From: an uncultured Eubacteriales bacterium
GTDB lineage: Bacteria > Bacillota > Clostridia > TANB77 > CAG-508
Length of the DNA stretch: 13,628 bases
Assembly (NCBI GenBank): GCA_902488785.1
Contig: CABTXJ010000014.1
Span: 1 to 13,628 of the forward strand
Direction of reading: 5' to 3'
Shown here: positions 5,577-12,497 of the stretch, piece by piece
How the letters are laid out: each line of letters begins with the position of its first letter
How positions within the stretch are numbered: position 1 is the stretch's first letter
Notes under the pieces: model-generated
Databases searched by the model: none
Seen by the model: the letters and a program-made list of their open reading frames with translations, nothing else
Told to the model about the DNA's origin: nothing
Translations under genes and position numbers: made by a program

Positions 5577-8435
5577 TTGAAAAAACTATATGAAATAGCA
5601 AAAGATTTAAATATGAAAAACAAAGAAATTATAGAAGTTGCAAAAGAAATTGGAATTGATATAAAAAACCATTTAAACAGCGTAACAGAAGATGAAGAAA
5701 AGAAATTATTAGAAAAAATTAGTAATAGGAGTGATAAGAAGGAAAAAGTGAAAAAAGAAACAGAAATTAAAAAGAATAAAGAAAATAAAAAAGAACAAGA
5801 AAAAAATAATCAAGAACAAGTAATTATTAGAAGAGAAGTTATATTAAAAGAAGAAAAAGAAAAAAATAAAAATGGTAAAAAAACAGATAGAGAAAAAGTG
5901 ATAGGAAAAATACAAAAAAATACACAAAAAGACTATAATATTGTGTATAAAAAAGAAGAAAACAGACCACTTACTATTGATGAGCTTTTTGGGATATCTA
6001 AACCAAAAGAAGAATCAAAAACAAATACTAAGCCAAATGGTAAATCAGAAAATAGCAATGAAGATAATAAAAGTTCAAAAAAATCTAAGGAAAAAGTAAA
6101 TAATTCTAATAATACTAAAAAATCTATTAGTGATAAGACAACAACTGATAGTTCTAATAATACTGGAAATAATAGAAAAAATAATAATTCTAATAATAGC
6201 TTTAATAAAAATGATAGAAAAAATGGACATAATAAAAATAATTCATTTAATAGAAATGATAAAAATTTTAAAAATGATAAAAGCAAAAATGATTTCAAAA
6301 AAACAAGAAATAATTCTAAATTTAATACCCCTGAAGATCAAATAGATGAAAATGAAAAAATACTTGCGGAAAGAGATTTGGAAAGAAAAAAATCTAGACA
6401 AAAAGATAAAGAAAAAGAATTAATTAAACAAGAAACTATAGGAAAGAAAAAAGTAAATAGAGAAGAAGATTATGATAATTTTGATCCAGAAAATTTAAAT
6501 ATGTTAATAGGACAAGAAGGAATATCAGAAATTATTGAAAGTGGAGATATTTTTGATATGTATTCAGGACCTATAAGAAGAAAAAAGACAAATAAGGAAA
6601 AAGAAAGAAGAAAAAAGAAAAACAAAGAAAAACAAGAACAAGCTAAATTAACACATATTACCATAGGTGATACTATAACAGTAAAAGATTTAGCACAAGA
6701 ACTTAAAGTAACTGTAGCAGATATACTTAAGAAATTGATGGATCAAGGAATAATGACAACATTAAATAATTCATTAGACTTTGAAACTGCATTTTTAATA
6801 GCAGAAGAATATGGAATAAAAGTTTCTAAAAAGAAAGTTGTATCATATGAAGACCAATTATTTGATGAAAGTGAAGATAAGGAAAGCGAATTAAAAGAAA
6901 GACCACCAGTTGTTGTAATAATGGGACACGTAGACCATGGTAAAACATCATTATTAGATGCAATAAGACATACAAATAAGATTGGTGAAGAAGCAGGTGG
7001 TATAACACAACATATTGGTGCATACCAAGTAGAAGCAAATGGAAAACTAATTACTTTCTTAGATACACCAGGACACGAAGCCTTTACTTCAATGAGAGCT
7101 AGAGGAGCAAAAGCCACAGATATAGCAGTACTTGTAGTAGCGGCAAATGATGGAATAATGCCTCAAACAGTTGAAGCAATTAATCATGCTAAAGCGGCAG
7201 AAATACCAATTATTGTTGCAATAAACAAGATCGACTTACCTGGAGTAAATCCTGAAAGAATAAAACAAGAAATGATGGAGTATGGACTTTTAGCAGAAGA
7301 ATGGGGTGGAGATACAATGTTTGTTCCAATATCTGCAAAACAAGGAACAGGAATAGATAATCTTTTAGATATGATATTATTACAAGCAGAAGTATTAGAA
7401 CTTAAAGCAAATCCTAATAAGCAAGCTAAAGGTACAGTAATTGAATCAAGATTAGATAAGTCAAAAGGACCTGTAGTTAGTATGTTAGTCAATCGTGGAA
7501 TGCTAAATGTAGGTGATACTGTAATTGTAGGATCATCAATTGGTAGAATAAGGAGCATGAAAAATTACAAAGGTGAAAAAATAGAAAAAGCTCTACCTTC
7601 AACACCGGTTGAGGTAATTGGTATTACCACAGTTCCAGAAGCAGGTGAAACTTTCTATGAAGTTTCAGACGAAAAAACAGCTAAAAAATTAGTTGAAAGA
7701 AGACAAAGAGATAAAAGAGAAAAGAAAATTGGAGAAAATAGTATAGTTACACTAGATAATCTTTTCGAAAATATATCAAATAAGAATATTAAAACATTAA
7801 ATATTATAGTTAAATCAGATGTTATAGGTACATCTGAAGCAGTTAAAAAATCATTAGAAAAACTATCAACAGATGAAGTACAAATAAAAGTTATACACTC
7901 AAGTGTAGGAGCAATATCTGAATCAGATGTAAACCTTGCTAAAGTTGCAAATGCAATAATAATAGGATTTAATGTAAGACCAGATGGAATAGCAAAACTA
8001 GATGCAGAAAAAGAAGGTATAGATATTAAGATATATTCTGTAATATATGACGCAATAGAAGATGTAAAAGAAGCTATGATAGGTATGTTAGATCCAATAT
8101 TTAAAGAACAAGTAATAGGAACTGCAGAAGTTAGAAACCTTTTTAAGATATCTAAAATTGGTACAATTGCAGGATCATATGTTACTTCAGGTAAAGTTAA
8201 ACGTAATGCTAAAGTTAGAGTAATAAGAGATAATGTGGTAATTAAAGACTCAAAAATAATATCACTTAAGATAGAGAAAAATGATGCAAAAGAAGTTAAA
8301 TCAGGATTTGAATGTGGTATACAAATAGAAGGATTTAATGACCTAGAACTTATGGATACTTTAGAAGTATATGAAATACTTGAAATTAAGAGAAAAAGTT
8401 TAGATAAGAAAAAGGAAGTAAAAATAGATGAATAG
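5577..8435 (+). CDS. infB: translation initiation factor IF-2, 952 aa
   Basis: IF-2 is the GTPase that brings initiator fMet-tRNA to the 30S subunit and promotes subunit joining. An IF2_N helical module opens the protein (about 1-50) and a second lies at about 357-415. Between them is a Lys/Asn/Glu-rich, low-complexity linker of roughly 300 residues. The GTPase domain has G1 GHVDHGKT (450-457), G3 DTPGH (496-500), G4 NKID (550-553) and G5 SAK (586-588). Beta-barrel domain II, domain III and the fMet-tRNA-binding C-terminal domain follow to residue 952, all intact. The start is UUG at 5577, after an AAGGGGG ribosome site ending about six nt upstream. The gene follows ylxR by 31 nt and overlaps rbfA by 8 nt. 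The linker makes it longer than most Bacillota IF-2. Confidence 0.97.
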   Translation: MKKLYEIAKDLNMKNKEIIEVAKEIGIDIKNHLNSVTEDEEKKLLEKISNRSDKKEKVKKETEIKKNKENKKEQEKNNQEQVIIRREVILKEEKEKNKNGKKTDREKVIGKIQKNTQKDYNIVYKKEENRPLTIDELFGISKPKEESKTNTKPNGKSENSNEDNKSSKKSKEKVNNSNNTKKSISDKTTTDSSNNTGNNRKNNNSNNSFNKNDRKNGHNKNNSFNRNDKNFKNDKSKNDFKKTRNNSKFNTPEDQIDENEKILAERDLERKKSRQKDKEKELIKQETIGKKKVNREEDYDNFDPENLNMLIGQEGISEIIESGDIFDMYSGPIRRKKTNKEKERRKKKNKEKQEQAKLTHITIGDTITVKDLAQELKVTVADILKKLMDQGIMTTLNNSLDFETAFLIAEEYGIKVSKKKVVSYEDQLFDESEDKESELKERPPVVVIMGHVDHGKTSLLDAIRHTNKIGEEAGGITQHIGAYQVEANGKLITFLDTPGHEAFTSMRARGAKATDIAVLVVAANDGIMPQTVEAINHAKAAEIPIIVAINKIDLPGVNPERIKQEMMEYGLLAEEWGGDTMFVPISAKQGTGIDNLLDMILLQAEVLELKANPNKQAKGTVIESRLDKSKGPVVSMLVNRGMLNVGDTVIVGSSIGRIRSMKNYKGEKIEKALPSTPVEVIGITTVPEAGETFYEVSDEKTAKKLVERRQRDKREKKIGENSIVTLDNLFENISNKNIKTLNIIVKSDVIGTSEAVKKSLEKLSTDEVQIKVIHSSVGAISESDVNLAKVANAIIIGFNVRPDGIAKLDAEKEGIDIKIYSVIYDAIEDVKEAMIGMLDPIFKEQVIGTAEVRNLFKISKIGTIAGSYVTSGKVKRNAKVRVIRDNVVIKDSKIISLKIEKNDAKEVKSGFECGIQIEGFNDLELMDTLEVYEILEIKRKSLDKKKEVKIDE

Positions 8436-8847
8436 GATGGATAAGGTTAATTCTGAAATAAGAAAAATAATTGCAAATACAATAGACACAAAATTAAATA
8501 ATAATTCTTTAAATGGATTAATTACCGTAACTAGTGTAGATACTTCAAAAGATTTTAGTAACTCTGTTGTATATATAAGTATGCTAGGTGTACAAAACAA
8601 AGGTGAAGCTATGGAAACACTTAGAAGAGCAACAGGATATATTAAGTCAGAAATAGCTAAAAAGACTAGATTTAGAAAAATACCAGATCTTAGATTTGTA
8701 TATGACGAAACAATTGCATATGGTATACATATGAACAAGGTAATAGACGAAGTAGTAAGAGAAGATGAATTAAATGACAGCAAGCATGAAAAAAACAAAG
8801 ATAGCAATGAAGAAAATAATGAAAAAGATAATGATATAGAGGAATAA
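8428..8847 (+). CDS. rbfA: 30S ribosome-binding factor RbfA with acidic tail, 139 aa
   Basis: RbfA binds immature 30S subunits near the 5' end of 16S rRNA and assists late maturation. The sequence shows the family's single KH-like domain, from RMDKVNSEIRKIIAN to the conserved end IPDLRFVYDETIAYGIHMNKVIDEV. Residues 113-139 form an added Asp/Glu/Lys/Asn-rich tail, making the protein about 20 residues longer than typical. The ATG at 8428 lies within the last codons of infB (8-nt overlap), with AAGGAAG at 8411-8417 as ribosome site. A second ATG three codons in has no site of its own. The nrnA start follows its stop after one nucleotide, so infB, rbfA and nrnA are probably translationally coupled. 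Confidence 0.95.
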   Translation: MNRMDKVNSEIRKIIANTIDTKLNNNSLNGLITVTSVDTSKDFSNSVVYISMLGVQNKGEAMETLRRATGYIKSEIAKKTRFRKIPDLRFVYDETIAYGIHMNKVIDEVVREDELNDSKHEKNKDSNEENNEKDNDIEE

Positions 8848-8848
8848 T

Positions 8849-9820
8849 ATGTTAATAGATGATATGATAGAAGCGATTAAAAAGGCAGATAGGATACTAA
8901 TTACATCACATGTAGATCCAGATGGAGATGCAATTAGCTCATCACTTGCAATGTACAATACACTTTTAGATAAGTACAGTGGAAAAGAAGTATATGTATG
9001 TTTAGATGAGGTATCAGAAAATTTTGATTACCTTAAAGGATTTGAAGATATAGTATCTTTAGATAAGTTAAAAGAAAAAACTAAATTAAGCTTTGACCTT
9101 ATGATAGTACTAGATCTACCTGATCCAGATAGATTAGGTAAAAGAAAGGATCTTTTGGAAAAAGCAGATGTAGTTATGGTAATAGACCATCATGAAAGAA
9201 ATAGGATGTTTGGAGACTATAATTTAGTTGATCCAACAGAACCTTCAACTACACAAATAGTATACTCATTTTTAACTGGAGTAGAGCTAGATATATCAAA
9301 AGATGTAATGGAATGTATACTAACTGGAATAATTACAGATACAGGTGGATTTAGATTTCCAGCAGTAAACGAAGATACCTTCTACATTGCATCTGTTGCT
9401 AAAAAAATGAATATAAATATTACTAAGATATTTAATAGGGCAATATTTAACAAAACTAAAACACAGTTTGAAATAGAAAGACTTGCAATATCTAGGATAA
9501 AATTATATTTAGATGATAAGGTAGCTATAACATATTTAACAAATGATGATGATATATATGTAAGAAGAAAACCAGGAGATACAGAAGCAATAGTAAACAT
9601 TAGTAAAAATATTGAAGGTGTAGAAATATCTGCATTTTTAAGACAAGTAGAAAATGGATACAAAATATCATTAAGAAGTAATAATGTTGCAGTAGACGAT
9701 ATAGCAGAAAGATTTGATGGTGGAGGCCATAAGTATGCTGCAGGTTGTACGATAGACACAGAAACTGTAGAAGAAGCAATTGATATGCTATTAAAAGAAA
9801 TAGAAAAGAAGAAAATATAA
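8849..9820 (+). CDS. nrnA: DHH/DHHA1 phosphoesterase, NrnA-type nanoRNase / pAp phosphatase, 323 aa
   Basis: NrnA degrades RNA of two to five nucleotides and dephosphorylates 3'-phosphoadenosine 5'-phosphate (pAp); some relatives instead cleave cyclic dinucleotides or pApA. The DHH domain has HVDPDGD (21-27), VLDLPDPDR (87-95), the signature DHHERN (113-118) and TGIITDTGGF (159-168), which supply the two-metal site. The DHHA1 substrate-binding domain carries GGGHKYAAGC (291-300). The length is normal. The gene starts one nt after rbfA, with AGAGG at 8838-8842, and matches the common Bacillota order rbfA-nrnA. The terminator six nt downstream ends the operon here, so truB and ribF, which often follow, are not linked. 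Confidence 0.94.
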   Translation: MLIDDMIEAIKKADRILITSHVDPDGDAISSSLAMYNTLLDKYSGKEVYVCLDEVSENFDYLKGFEDIVSLDKLKEKTKLSFDLMIVLDLPDPDRLGKRKDLLEKADVVMVIDHHERNRMFGDYNLVDPTEPSTTQIVYSFLTGVELDISKDVMECILTGIITDTGGFRFPAVNEDTFYIASVAKKMNINITKIFNRAIFNKTKTQFEIERLAISRIKLYLDDKVAITYLTNDDDIYVRRKPGDTEAIVNISKNIEGVEISAFLRQVENGYKISLRSNNVAVDDIAERFDGGGHKYAAGCTIDTETVEEAIDMLLKEIEKKKI

Positions 9821-9825
9821 TAAGG

Positions 9826-9854
9826 AAAGGGCCATTTAGAAATGGTCTTTTTTT
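9826..9854 (+). terminator. intrinsic terminator of the nusA-nrnA operon
   Basis: The inverted repeat AAAGGGCCATTT / AAATGGTCTTT is followed by an uninterrupted T run to 9854. It has a CCAT/ATGG core with two G-U wobbles. It starts six nt after the nrnA stop and closes the operon. Confidence 0.92.
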
Positions 9855-9963
9855 ATAATAAATTAAAATAAAAAGTAAAATGAAAAATAATATACAAAAT
9901 ATTGAGAGTTGAAAAGAGAAAAAAGAAGGAATAGAATATAGTTAATAATAGGAAATGGCATAC

Positions 9964-9969
9964 TATAAT
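9964..9969 (+). promoter_or_regulatory. possible -10 element for the 238-aa membrane protein gene
   Basis: A TATAAT hexamer 34 nt upstream of the ATG at 9998, in the gap after a strong terminator where a new promoter is required. No good -35 is seen at the right distance, so it may be a chance match in A/T-rich DNA. Confidence 0.35.
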
Positions 9970-9997
9970 TTAATATTAAATATTAAAGAGGTGTAAT

Positions 9998-10714
9998 ATG
10001 ACAAAAAGAAAAATAGTATTAGGTATAATCATAGCTTTAGCTATAGTTATTATTGCTACTATTATTTGTAATAACAAGTGTAATATTAGAAAGAATAATA
10101 GCAATAGTAATAATGAGAAAACAGAAGACGTAAAAGAAAAAGAAAATAATAATAATGCAGAGAAAAAAGTGAATCTAATATCTGATTTAGATATAGTAGT
10201 AGACTATTCTAAAAAAGATGTAAGAAGAAAATACCAAAAAGAAGTAATACTAGGTAGAGTAGAAGATATAACTGGTACAGAAAATGTAGATAGTAAAACT
10301 GGTGAAGAAACACATATTAAGACTTTAGGAAATATATCTGTATTAAAAGTATATAATGGAAACTTAAAAGAAGGAGAAAAGATTGCTTTTTCTAAAGTTG
10401 GTGGTGAAATGAAATTTGAAGACTATATAAAAGGAAGCAGTAGTGCAAGGAAGAAACTTGAAGATAATGCAGAATTTAATAATATAAAAGAGGAAGAAAG
10501 AAAAAACTTAATTATATCAGATAGAATAAAAGATGATGTAGTATTAGAAAAAGGAAAGACATACTTATTCTATTTAGAAAAAATAGAAGGAAGCAATAGA
10601 TGTAATATATGTTTCTTTGGAGATGGTACAAGAGAAGTAAAGAAAGAAAGTAATGAAACATTAGTAAAAAATAATAGAACAGGTGAATATGAAAAGATAG
10701 AAGATGTTATATAA
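9998..10714 (+). CDS. signal-anchored extracytoplasmic protein of unknown function, 238 aa
   Basis: The N-terminus is basic (MTKRK) and is followed by one transmembrane helix (about residues 6-23) ending near two cysteines (C24, C28). The residues before C24 (ATII) do not make a good lipobox, so an uncleaved signal anchor is more likely than a lipoprotein. An Asn/Glu/Lys-rich linker (about 29-60) leads to a globular domain of about 175 residues. Its pattern, VILGRVEDITG ... ISVLKVYNGNLKEGEKIAF ... GGE, resembles a class of secreted Bacillota proteins with a beta-rich fold (a 'growth of a flux through a secreted small beta domain' pattern seen as V-x-GxV ... V-x-x-x-x-KG); I cannot name the family. 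A cysteine pair (NRCNICFF) lies near the end. The AGAGGTG site at 9987-9993 precedes the ATG. The gene is monocistronic, with a terminator on each side. Confidence 0.85.
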   Translation: MTKRKIVLGIIIALAIVIIATIICNNKCNIRKNNSNSNNEKTEDVKEKENNNNAEKKVNLISDLDIVVDYSKKDVRRKYQKEVILGRVEDITGTENVDSKTGEETHIKTLGNISVLKVYNGNLKEGEKIAFSKVGGEMKFEDYIKGSSSARKKLEDNAEFNNIKEEERKNLIISDRIKDDVVLEKGKTYLFYLEKIEGSNRCNICFFGDGTREVKKESNETLVKNNRTGEYEKIEDVI

Positions 10715-10737
10715 TTAATAACAACAAATATTATATT

Positions 10738-10765
10738 AAGGCCATTAAATAATAATGGTCTTTTT
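10738..10765 (+). terminator. intrinsic terminator of the 238-aa membrane protein gene
   Basis: Arms 10738-10747 (AAGGCCATTA) and 10753-10762 (TAATGGTCTT) pair over ten bp, with one G-U wobble, around AATAA. Five T follow from 10761. It closely resembles the terminator at 9826-9854 on the other side of the same gene. Confidence 0.9.
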
Positions 10766-10783
10766 AATTTTTTTAAAATATAG

Positions 10784-10789
10784 TATAAT
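10784..10789 (+). promoter_or_regulatory. possible -10 element for the tsaE operon
   Basis: TATAAT located 29 nt before the start of the 51-aa ORF and just after a terminator, where a promoter is expected. The -35 region is T-rich with no TTGACA-like match, so support is weak. Confidence 0.35.
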
Positions 10790-10817
10790 TATTTTTGTAT
10801 AGTAATAGGAGAATAAT

Positions 10818-10973
10818 ATGGGAATAATATTAAAAAGAGATAGTAGTAAGGCAGATGAACTACTTGCTAAGTACTTTGGTGAAGAAACAATAATAGGTGC
10901 AGGAGATAAGCCTGAAGGTGATAAGAAAAAAGAAAAAGAAGATATAGAAGATAAAGAAAGTAAGAATAATTAG
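10818..10973 (+). CDS. small charged protein of unknown function, 51 aa, first gene of the tsaE operon
   Basis: An ORF starting MGIILKRDSSKADELLAKYF and ending in a Lys/Glu/Asp-rich tail (after GEETIIGAGDKPEGD). The ribosome site AGGAG at 10807-10811 is ideally placed, six nt before the ATG, and the TAG stop is 28 nt before tsaE. The first 20 residues could form an amphipathic helix; the tail looks disordered. There is no transmembrane segment and no cysteine. I do not recognise a family. It is probably real because of the ribosome site, the position directly after a terminator and the close spacing to tsaE. It could also be a short leader peptide or a peptide that regulates the operon, but no downstream hairpin supports attenuation. 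Confidence 0.6.
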   Translation: MGIILKRDSSKADELLAKYFGEETIIGAGDKPEGDKKKEKEDIEDKESKNN

Positions 10974-11001
10974 TTAATAAATAAATAGAGAAGGAAGATA
11001 T

Positions 11002-11493
11002 ATGATATTAAAAGAAAGCTTAGAAAAAGGAAAAGAAATTTCACTAATATCTAATTCAGAAGGAGAAACTAAACAAATAGCTAAAGATATATTAGATGCA
11101 ATACCTTCCAATGCAACAATAATACTTACTGGTAACTTAGGTACAGGTAAAACAAAGTTTACTGAAGGTGTACTTGAAAAATATGGATTAGAAGAACAAA
11201 TATCTAGTCCAACTTTTACCATTATTAACGAATACGAAAATGATGAAAAAACTATATACCACTTTGATGTATATAGGCTTTCAGACAGTATGGAATTTTA
11301 TGACATTGGAGGAGATGAGTATTTAGGAAAAGCTTTAAGTATAATTGAATGGGGAGAGATGATTGAAGATATTTTAAATATTGTGTATTACAAAATAACA
11401 ATTGAAAAAATATATGAAGAAAATAGTGATAATTCTTTTTCTAATCCAAAAAGAAAAATAACAATTAAAAAAATAGATAGAAGGAAAATATAA
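11002..11493 (+). CDS. tsaE: tRNA threonylcarbamoyladenosine biosynthesis ATPase TsaE, 163 aa
   Basis: TsaE is the ATPase that drives the TsaB-TsaD-TsaE complex, which attaches threonylcarbamoyl to A37 of ANN-reading tRNAs (t6A). The sequence has Walker A GNLGTGKT (44-51), the switch block SPTFTIINEY (69-78), HFDVYRL (87-93) with its conserved Asp and Arg, and IEWGE (115-119). A Lys-rich C-terminal tail makes it slightly longer than usual. The ribosome site AAGGAAG is at 10991-10997. The stop overlaps the next gene's ATG by one base (TAATG), implying coupled translation. In many Bacillota tsaB, rimI and tsaD follow; here they do not, so the partners must be encoded elsewhere. Confidence 0.95.
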   Translation: MILKESLEKGKEISLISNSEGETKQIAKDILDAIPSNATIILTGNLGTGKTKFTEGVLEKYGLEEQISSPTFTIINEYENDEKTIYHFDVYRLSDSMEFYDIGGDEYLGKALSIIEWGEMIEDILNIVYYKITIEKIYEENSDNSFSNPKRKITIKKIDRRKI

Positions 11494-12161
11494 TGCCAAG
11501 ATGGGGAACACATTTGCAAGTTGCAAATAACATATTAAAGAAAAGAAAGGATATATCTAAAAATGAATTCTTATTTGGAAACATATTACCAGATTTGCAA
11601 TCTGGATATCTAATAGCAGATGTTTCTAATATTTCGTCACATTTACTAAACCATTACAAATATGATAATGGTATACCTACATATATTAACTTTTTAAATG
11701 CATATGATGGTAAGTTAGATAACCCTATGCTACTTGGATACTATAGCCACCTAATTACAGATTACTATTTTAATAAGTGGTTTAAAGAAAGATTATTATA
11801 TGATGAAAATAGGAAAGTTAAAGGATACAAAAATAATAATAATGATATAGTTTTATGTACAAATGATGAATCAATAATTGCAAAGCAAGAAGATTTTAAA
11901 AAGTTTGATTACTACCTATATGAAAAATGCGATATACAAACACCAATATATGATGATAACATTGTAGGTATTGCAAATGATATTAAAATGATACATATTA
12001 TAGGAGATGATGTCAAAAAAGTAGTAGCATTTTTAGAAGAAGAAAAAGAAGTGGCTAAGCTAGAAGAAAAAAAGTTAGATATATATAAAGAAGAAGAACT
12101 AGAACAAGAAATTGAAAAAGTAACAGATATAATACTTGAGCTATTAGATAGTCTTAAGTAA
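11493..12161 (+). CDS. zinc-dependent phospholipase C-like protein, 222 aa
   Basis: The N-terminus MPRWGTHLQVANNIL followed by GNILPDL and then GYYSHLITDYYFN matches the pattern of the zinc-dependent phospholipase C / S1-P1 nuclease-like family. Candidate metal ligands are H7, D34, H50, H86 and D90, the last two in an HxxxD pair. There is no signal peptide, unlike secreted clostridial phospholipases C, so a cytoplasmic hydrolase is more likely and the substrate is unknown. The first half is best conserved; residues 175-222 are a Glu/Lys-rich, probably coiled-coil extension. The gene begins on the last base of the tsaE stop (TAATG) with AAGGA at 11481-11485, so it is co-translated with tsaE. 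The family call rests on motif recognition. Confidence 0.7.
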   Translation: MPRWGTHLQVANNILKKRKDISKNEFLFGNILPDLQSGYLIADVSNISSHLLNHYKYDNGIPTYINFLNAYDGKLDNPMLLGYYSHLITDYYFNKWFKERLLYDENRKVKGYKNNNNDIVLCTNDESIIAKQEDFKKFDYYLYEKCDIQTPIYDDNIVGIANDIKMIHIIGDDVKKVVAFLEEEKEVAKLEEKKLDIYKEEELEQEIEKVTDIILELLDSLK

Positions 12162-12175
12162 GTAAAGGAGAAAAG

Positions 12176-12433
12176 ATGTTTGATAATAATATAGGAAAAG
12201 CGACAGGTAGAAAAGGAGACAAATATGTAATACTACAAGTAGTACTTACAGAAAAATTTATGGGGACAGGGTCTGGTAATTCTAGCCTAACTAGGTTGCA
12301 AGATACAATCAATAAGCAAGCAGCTAAAGGATATAGGCTTCATACTATATCAACTACCTCTTCAGGATCAACAGGATTCTTTTTAGGAGGAGACAAGATA
12401 CAAGCAACTATGGTATTCGAAAGAATAGATTAA
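12176..12433 (+). CDS. DUF4177-like small cytoplasmic protein, 85 aa
   Basis: A short protein with the plan of DUF4177: an initial beta-strand (KYVILQVVLTEKF), a helix holding LQDTINKQAAKGYRLHTIS (compare the family's 'LN.x.GxxGWELV' helix-strand), a Gly/Ser/Thr-rich loop and a last strand ending in IQATMVFERI (compare 'iiFkR'). It has no transmembrane segment. The biochemical role of the family is unknown. The AAAGGAG site at 12164-12170 is five nt from the ATG, and the gene follows the phospholipase-like gene by 14 bp, making it the last gene of the tsaE operon before the bidirectional terminator. Confidence 0.7.
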   Translation: MFDNNIGKATGRKGDKYVILQVVLTEKFMGTGSGNSSLTRLQDTINKQAAKGYRLHTISTTSSGSTGFFLGGDKIQATMVFERID

Positions 12434-12466
12434 TTAAACAATTAAATTAAATAATTAGAGTATAAT

Positions 12467-12497
12467 AAAAAGCCACTACATTTGTAGTGACTTTTTT
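12467..12497. terminator. bidirectional terminator between convergent operons
   Basis: AAAAAGCCACTACA and TGTAGTGACTTTTT form a long hairpin with A and T runs on both flanks, so it can terminate on either strand. Read on the plus strand it contains a C-A mismatch at 12473/12490; on the minus strand the same position is a U-G wobble. The structure is therefore better for the minus-strand thyX-like gene, whose TAA stop lies at its edge (12496-12498). Confidence 0.87.

Noticed and set aside
5933..6345. Leu/Phe-rich minus-strand frame and Ile-rich plus-strand frame in the infB linker
   Set aside because: Both are by-products of the AAT/AAA-rich linker in other frames; neither has a ribosome site.
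9990..10090. Lipoprotein signal on the 238-aa protein (Cys24)
   Set aside because: The residues before the cysteine (A-T-I-I) lack the small residue required at -1 of a lipobox, so a signal anchor is preferred.
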